A stretch of 64,000 nucleotides of DNA from Candidatus Methylomirabilota bacterium (GTDB lineage Bacteria; Methylomirabilota; Methylomirabilia; Methylomirabilales; Methylomirabilaceae). Position 1 is the stretch's first letter. Each line of letters begins with the position of its first letter. The DNA lies in the NCBI GenBank assembly GCA_003104975.1, contig PQAM01000010.1, positions 236,575-300,574 on the forward strand, read 5' to 3'. Positions 62,140-64,000 of the stretch are shown here, in pieces. The notes under the pieces were generated by a model, which was not told where the DNA came from, did not search any database, and saw only the letters and a program-made list of their open reading frames with translations. The position numbers and the translations under genes are program-made.

Positions 62140-63828
62140 CTAGGGCAGCGGTCCGAAGACGATCATATTGTTAGTCTTATCAGTTTCCGTGATGACGTTC
62201 GTGAAATCGAGGATGGCGAGGACAAACTTCCCTGTGGCGGTGGTGCCAATTGGCAGGGCGACGCTCAGCCTTTTACCCTGCGTCTGGCCTGCGCGGAGCG
62301 CGCCCACAGCGACCTGCCTCAGGAAGGTCTCCGGGGTGATCCCGTCACTGGAGAGGAAAAAGCGGAGGAAGGAGGCGCGTGGTACCCTGACGGTGCCCTG
62401 GTTCATGACGTTGACTCGCCCTGCAAGCCTGCACCGCTGCAGGCCTCGTGGTGTCGTCCGGCAGATCTGGCTGAGGCTATTCCACGCGCCGGTGAGGTCG
62501 GGGAAGGGTGTCCCTTCGTAGCGGGCCAGGGCGAAGTTGGGGGTCCCGAAGTTGGCGTTTGCGACCCCTGCTGCCACCAGCTTGCCATCGGGCTGCAGGA
62601 CGAGGGCGGAGGCTTCATCGAAGCTCCCGAAGAAATCGGTGGTCACTATGCCGCCTACGCCGAAGGTGCCATCCAGTGACCCGTCGGGGTTGTAGCGGGC
62701 CAAGCCGAAGTCTGTAAAAAGACCAACAACGGCTAAGCTGGCCGCCACCAGCTTGCCATCGGGCTGCAGGACGAGGGCGGAGGCCCCACCATTGCCAACG
62801 CCGGTCGTCACCTTGCCGGTGCCGTTGAAGCTCGTATCCAAGCTCCCGTCGGGGTTGTAGCGGGCCAGGGCGGAGTTGCCATCCGAAACGCCTGCCGCTA
62901 CCAGCTTACCGTCGGGCTGGATCACGAGGGCGCGGGCGTCGTCGTTACCGAAGAGGCCGCCGAAGTCAGTGGTCACCTTGCCGCCGGTGCCGAAGGTCGT
63001 ATCCAGGCTCCCATCGGCATTGTAGCGGGCTAGGGCGAAGTCGGGGGTCCCGAAGTTGGCGTCTGCGACCCCCGCCGCCACCAGCTTCCCATCCGGCTGC
63101 AGGACGAGGGCGCGAGCTCCGGTCTGAAAGGAGCCGCCGAAGTCAGTGGTCACCGTGCCAGGGACACTGCCCGCGGGGTTAAGGCTGGTATCCAGGCTCC
63201 CATCGGGGTTGTAACGGGCCAGGGCGAAACAGGAAGAAAAAGGAGAACACGACGACAATCCCGCCGCCACCAGCTTGCCATCCTGCTGCAGGACGAGGGC
63301 ACTCGGCACGCCACCTGTGCCGCCGAAGTCGGTGGTCACCGTGCCGCCAGTTCCGAAACTCAGATCCAGGGTGCCATCCGGCATATAGCGAGCCAGGGCG
63401 AAGTCGATAAAGAAACCAACAAGTGTAGAACTCGCCGCCACCAATTTACCGTCGGGCTGCAGGACGAGGGCGACGGTTCTTCCGCAGCAGCCGCCGAAGA
63501 AGGTGGTGACTACCTTCCCGCCGGTGCCGAACGAGGTATCCAAGCTTCCATCAGGGTTATAGCGGGCTAGGGCGAAGTTGTGGTTCGAAGTTCCCGTCGC
63601 TACCAGCTTGCCATCAGGCTGCCGGACAAGGGCGAAGGCGATATTAGGGGCAAGGGGATCTCCACCGAATTCGGTGGTGACCTTGCCGCCAGTGCCGAAG
63701 GTGGGGTCGAGATCTCCGGGGGCCGCGAAGACGGTGCTGGCGATAAGGAGCAGCCACGCGGCCAGCAGGCCGGACAGCCGCCGGCGGGTCAGGAAAGAAC
63801 GCGGAATGAATACGGCGAGGGCTTGCAT
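62140..63828 (-). CDS. Secreted delta-60 repeat protein with CARDB-like C-terminus
   Basis: A 562-residue exported protein: signal peptide (WLLLIASTVFAA), seven delta-60 repeats of about 50-60 residues (FALARYNPDGSLDTSFGTGG plus LQPDGKLVAAG), and a CARDB-like end (RVNVMNQGTVRV, ITETDKTNNMIVFG). AGGAGGAT precedes the ATG. The N-terminal leader (RRRLSGLLAAWLLL) is closely similar to that of the beta-helix neighbour, so both may use the same export and anchoring route. Predicted beta-propeller-like fold; function unknown. Confidence 0.82.
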   Translation of the reverse strand: MQALAVFIPRSFLTRRRLSGLLAAWLLLIASTVFAAPGDLDPTFGTGGKVTTEFGGDPLAPNIAFALVRQPDGKLVATGTSNHNFALARYNPDGSLDTSFGTGGKVVTTFFGGCCGRTVALVLQPDGKLVAASSTLVGFFIDFALARYMPDGTLDLSFGTGGTVTTDFGGTGGVPSALVLQQDGKLVAAGLSSCSPFSSCFALARYNPDGSLDTSLNPAGSVPGTVTTDFGGSFQTGARALVLQPDGKLVAAGVADANFGTPDFALARYNADGSLDTTFGTGGKVTTDFGGLFGNDDARALVIQPDGKLVAAGVSDGNSALARYNPDGSLDTSFNGTGKVTTGVGNGGASALVLQPDGKLVAASLAVVGLFTDFGLARYNPDGSLDGTFGVGGIVTTDFFGSFDEASALVLQPDGKLVAAGVANANFGTPNFALARYEGTPFPDLTGAWNSLSQICRTTPRGLQRCRLAGRVNVMNQGTVRVPRASFLRFFLSSDGITPETFLRQVAVGALRAGQTQGKRLSVALPIGTTATGKFVLAILDFTNVITETDKTNNMIVFGPLP

Positions 63829-63971
63829 AGATCCATCCTCCTAAGTCAGGAAACCGCTGGTCCGGTCTGCTCGGAGTTCCGGACTGCGACGTCGCGACAG
63901 GCCCTCTTAGTCAGATGGGATCTGCCGCGGCCCGCGCTATAGATAAAAAATTCCTGCTGCAATATAGGTAC

Positions 63972-63983
63972 GGGGGGGGGGGG
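63972..63983. repeat. Run of 12 G
   Basis: A homopolymer in the last 30 bases, upstream of the delta-60 gene on its strand (C-run there). It could be a slippage site or an assembly artefact near a contig edge. Confidence 0.6.
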
Positions 63984-64000
63984 AAATGAAAAAACAATTT

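Overview
The window looks like a chromosomal piece of a GC-rich (roughly 60 %) Gram-negative bacterium with an outer membrane: lipoprotein, Tat and Sec signals and several beta-barrels ending in aromatic residues are visible. Dense multiheme cytochromes, an NAD-linked formate dehydrogenase, phosphatidylcholine synthase and NirBD/Amt would fit an NC10-type (Methylomirabilota) or similar anaerobic respirer. That placement is inferred from gene content only; no rRNA or tRNA gene was seen.

Region 1 (0.3-24.9 kb, + strand) is the centrepiece: a near-continuous electron-transfer superlocus coding for about 55 c-type haem sites. It starts with a five-gene complex resembling a reduced Alternative Complex III (pentahaem c, molybdopterin-fold protein, 4x[4Fe-4S] protein, NrfD quinone anchor, monohaem c). 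Two tandemly duplicated secreted dihaem proteins with Ig-like (ASH) repeats follow. Next come two duplicated outer-membrane conduits, each a DmsE/MtrA-like decahaem lipoprotein plus an MtrB/PioB-like barrel. A Rieske/cytochrome b6-type complex with a nonahaem cytochrome, a trihaem c7-like cytochrome, a 13-haem + cytochrome b fusion (CbcL-like) and a TPR membrane protein complete it. Together they provide several quinone-coupled inner-membrane modules, periplasmic carriers, two routes across the outer membrane and surface haem proteins: a plausible extracellular electron-transfer system.

Region 2 (25-30 kb) holds phosphatidylcholine synthase and, on the minus strand, a GldA-GldF-GldG-type ABC system with a DUF4340 protein. 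Region 3 (30-34.5 kb) is an accessory island with three toxin-antitoxin modules, a frameshifted toxin, a PIN toxin with no normal start codon, a frameshifted HNH nuclease and two oppositely oriented copies of an interspersed repeat.

Region 4 (34.6-46 kb) holds formate dehydrogenase (alpha subunit and a NuoE-NuoF fusion), a stand-alone Lrp-type ligand domain, a small HTH protein, an NtrB/NtrC-like two-component pair, a LysR regulator divergent from purC, and a PGPGW membrane protein. Region 5 (46.2-59.5 kb) holds an AbrB/PIN module and nirBD, preceded by a leader that looks like an ANTAR-controlled attenuator. Further on are a trypsin-like protease, a nuclease lipoprotein, a YceI protein, a KefB-type antiporter, and a porin-amt-ANTAR regulator operon whose regulator has lost its phospho-acceptor Asp. 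A TlpA-like thioredoxin closes the region.

Region 6 (59.5-64 kb) holds palindromic repeats, a HicAB module and two secreted repeat proteins (beta-helix and delta-60). The window ends near a run of 12 G.
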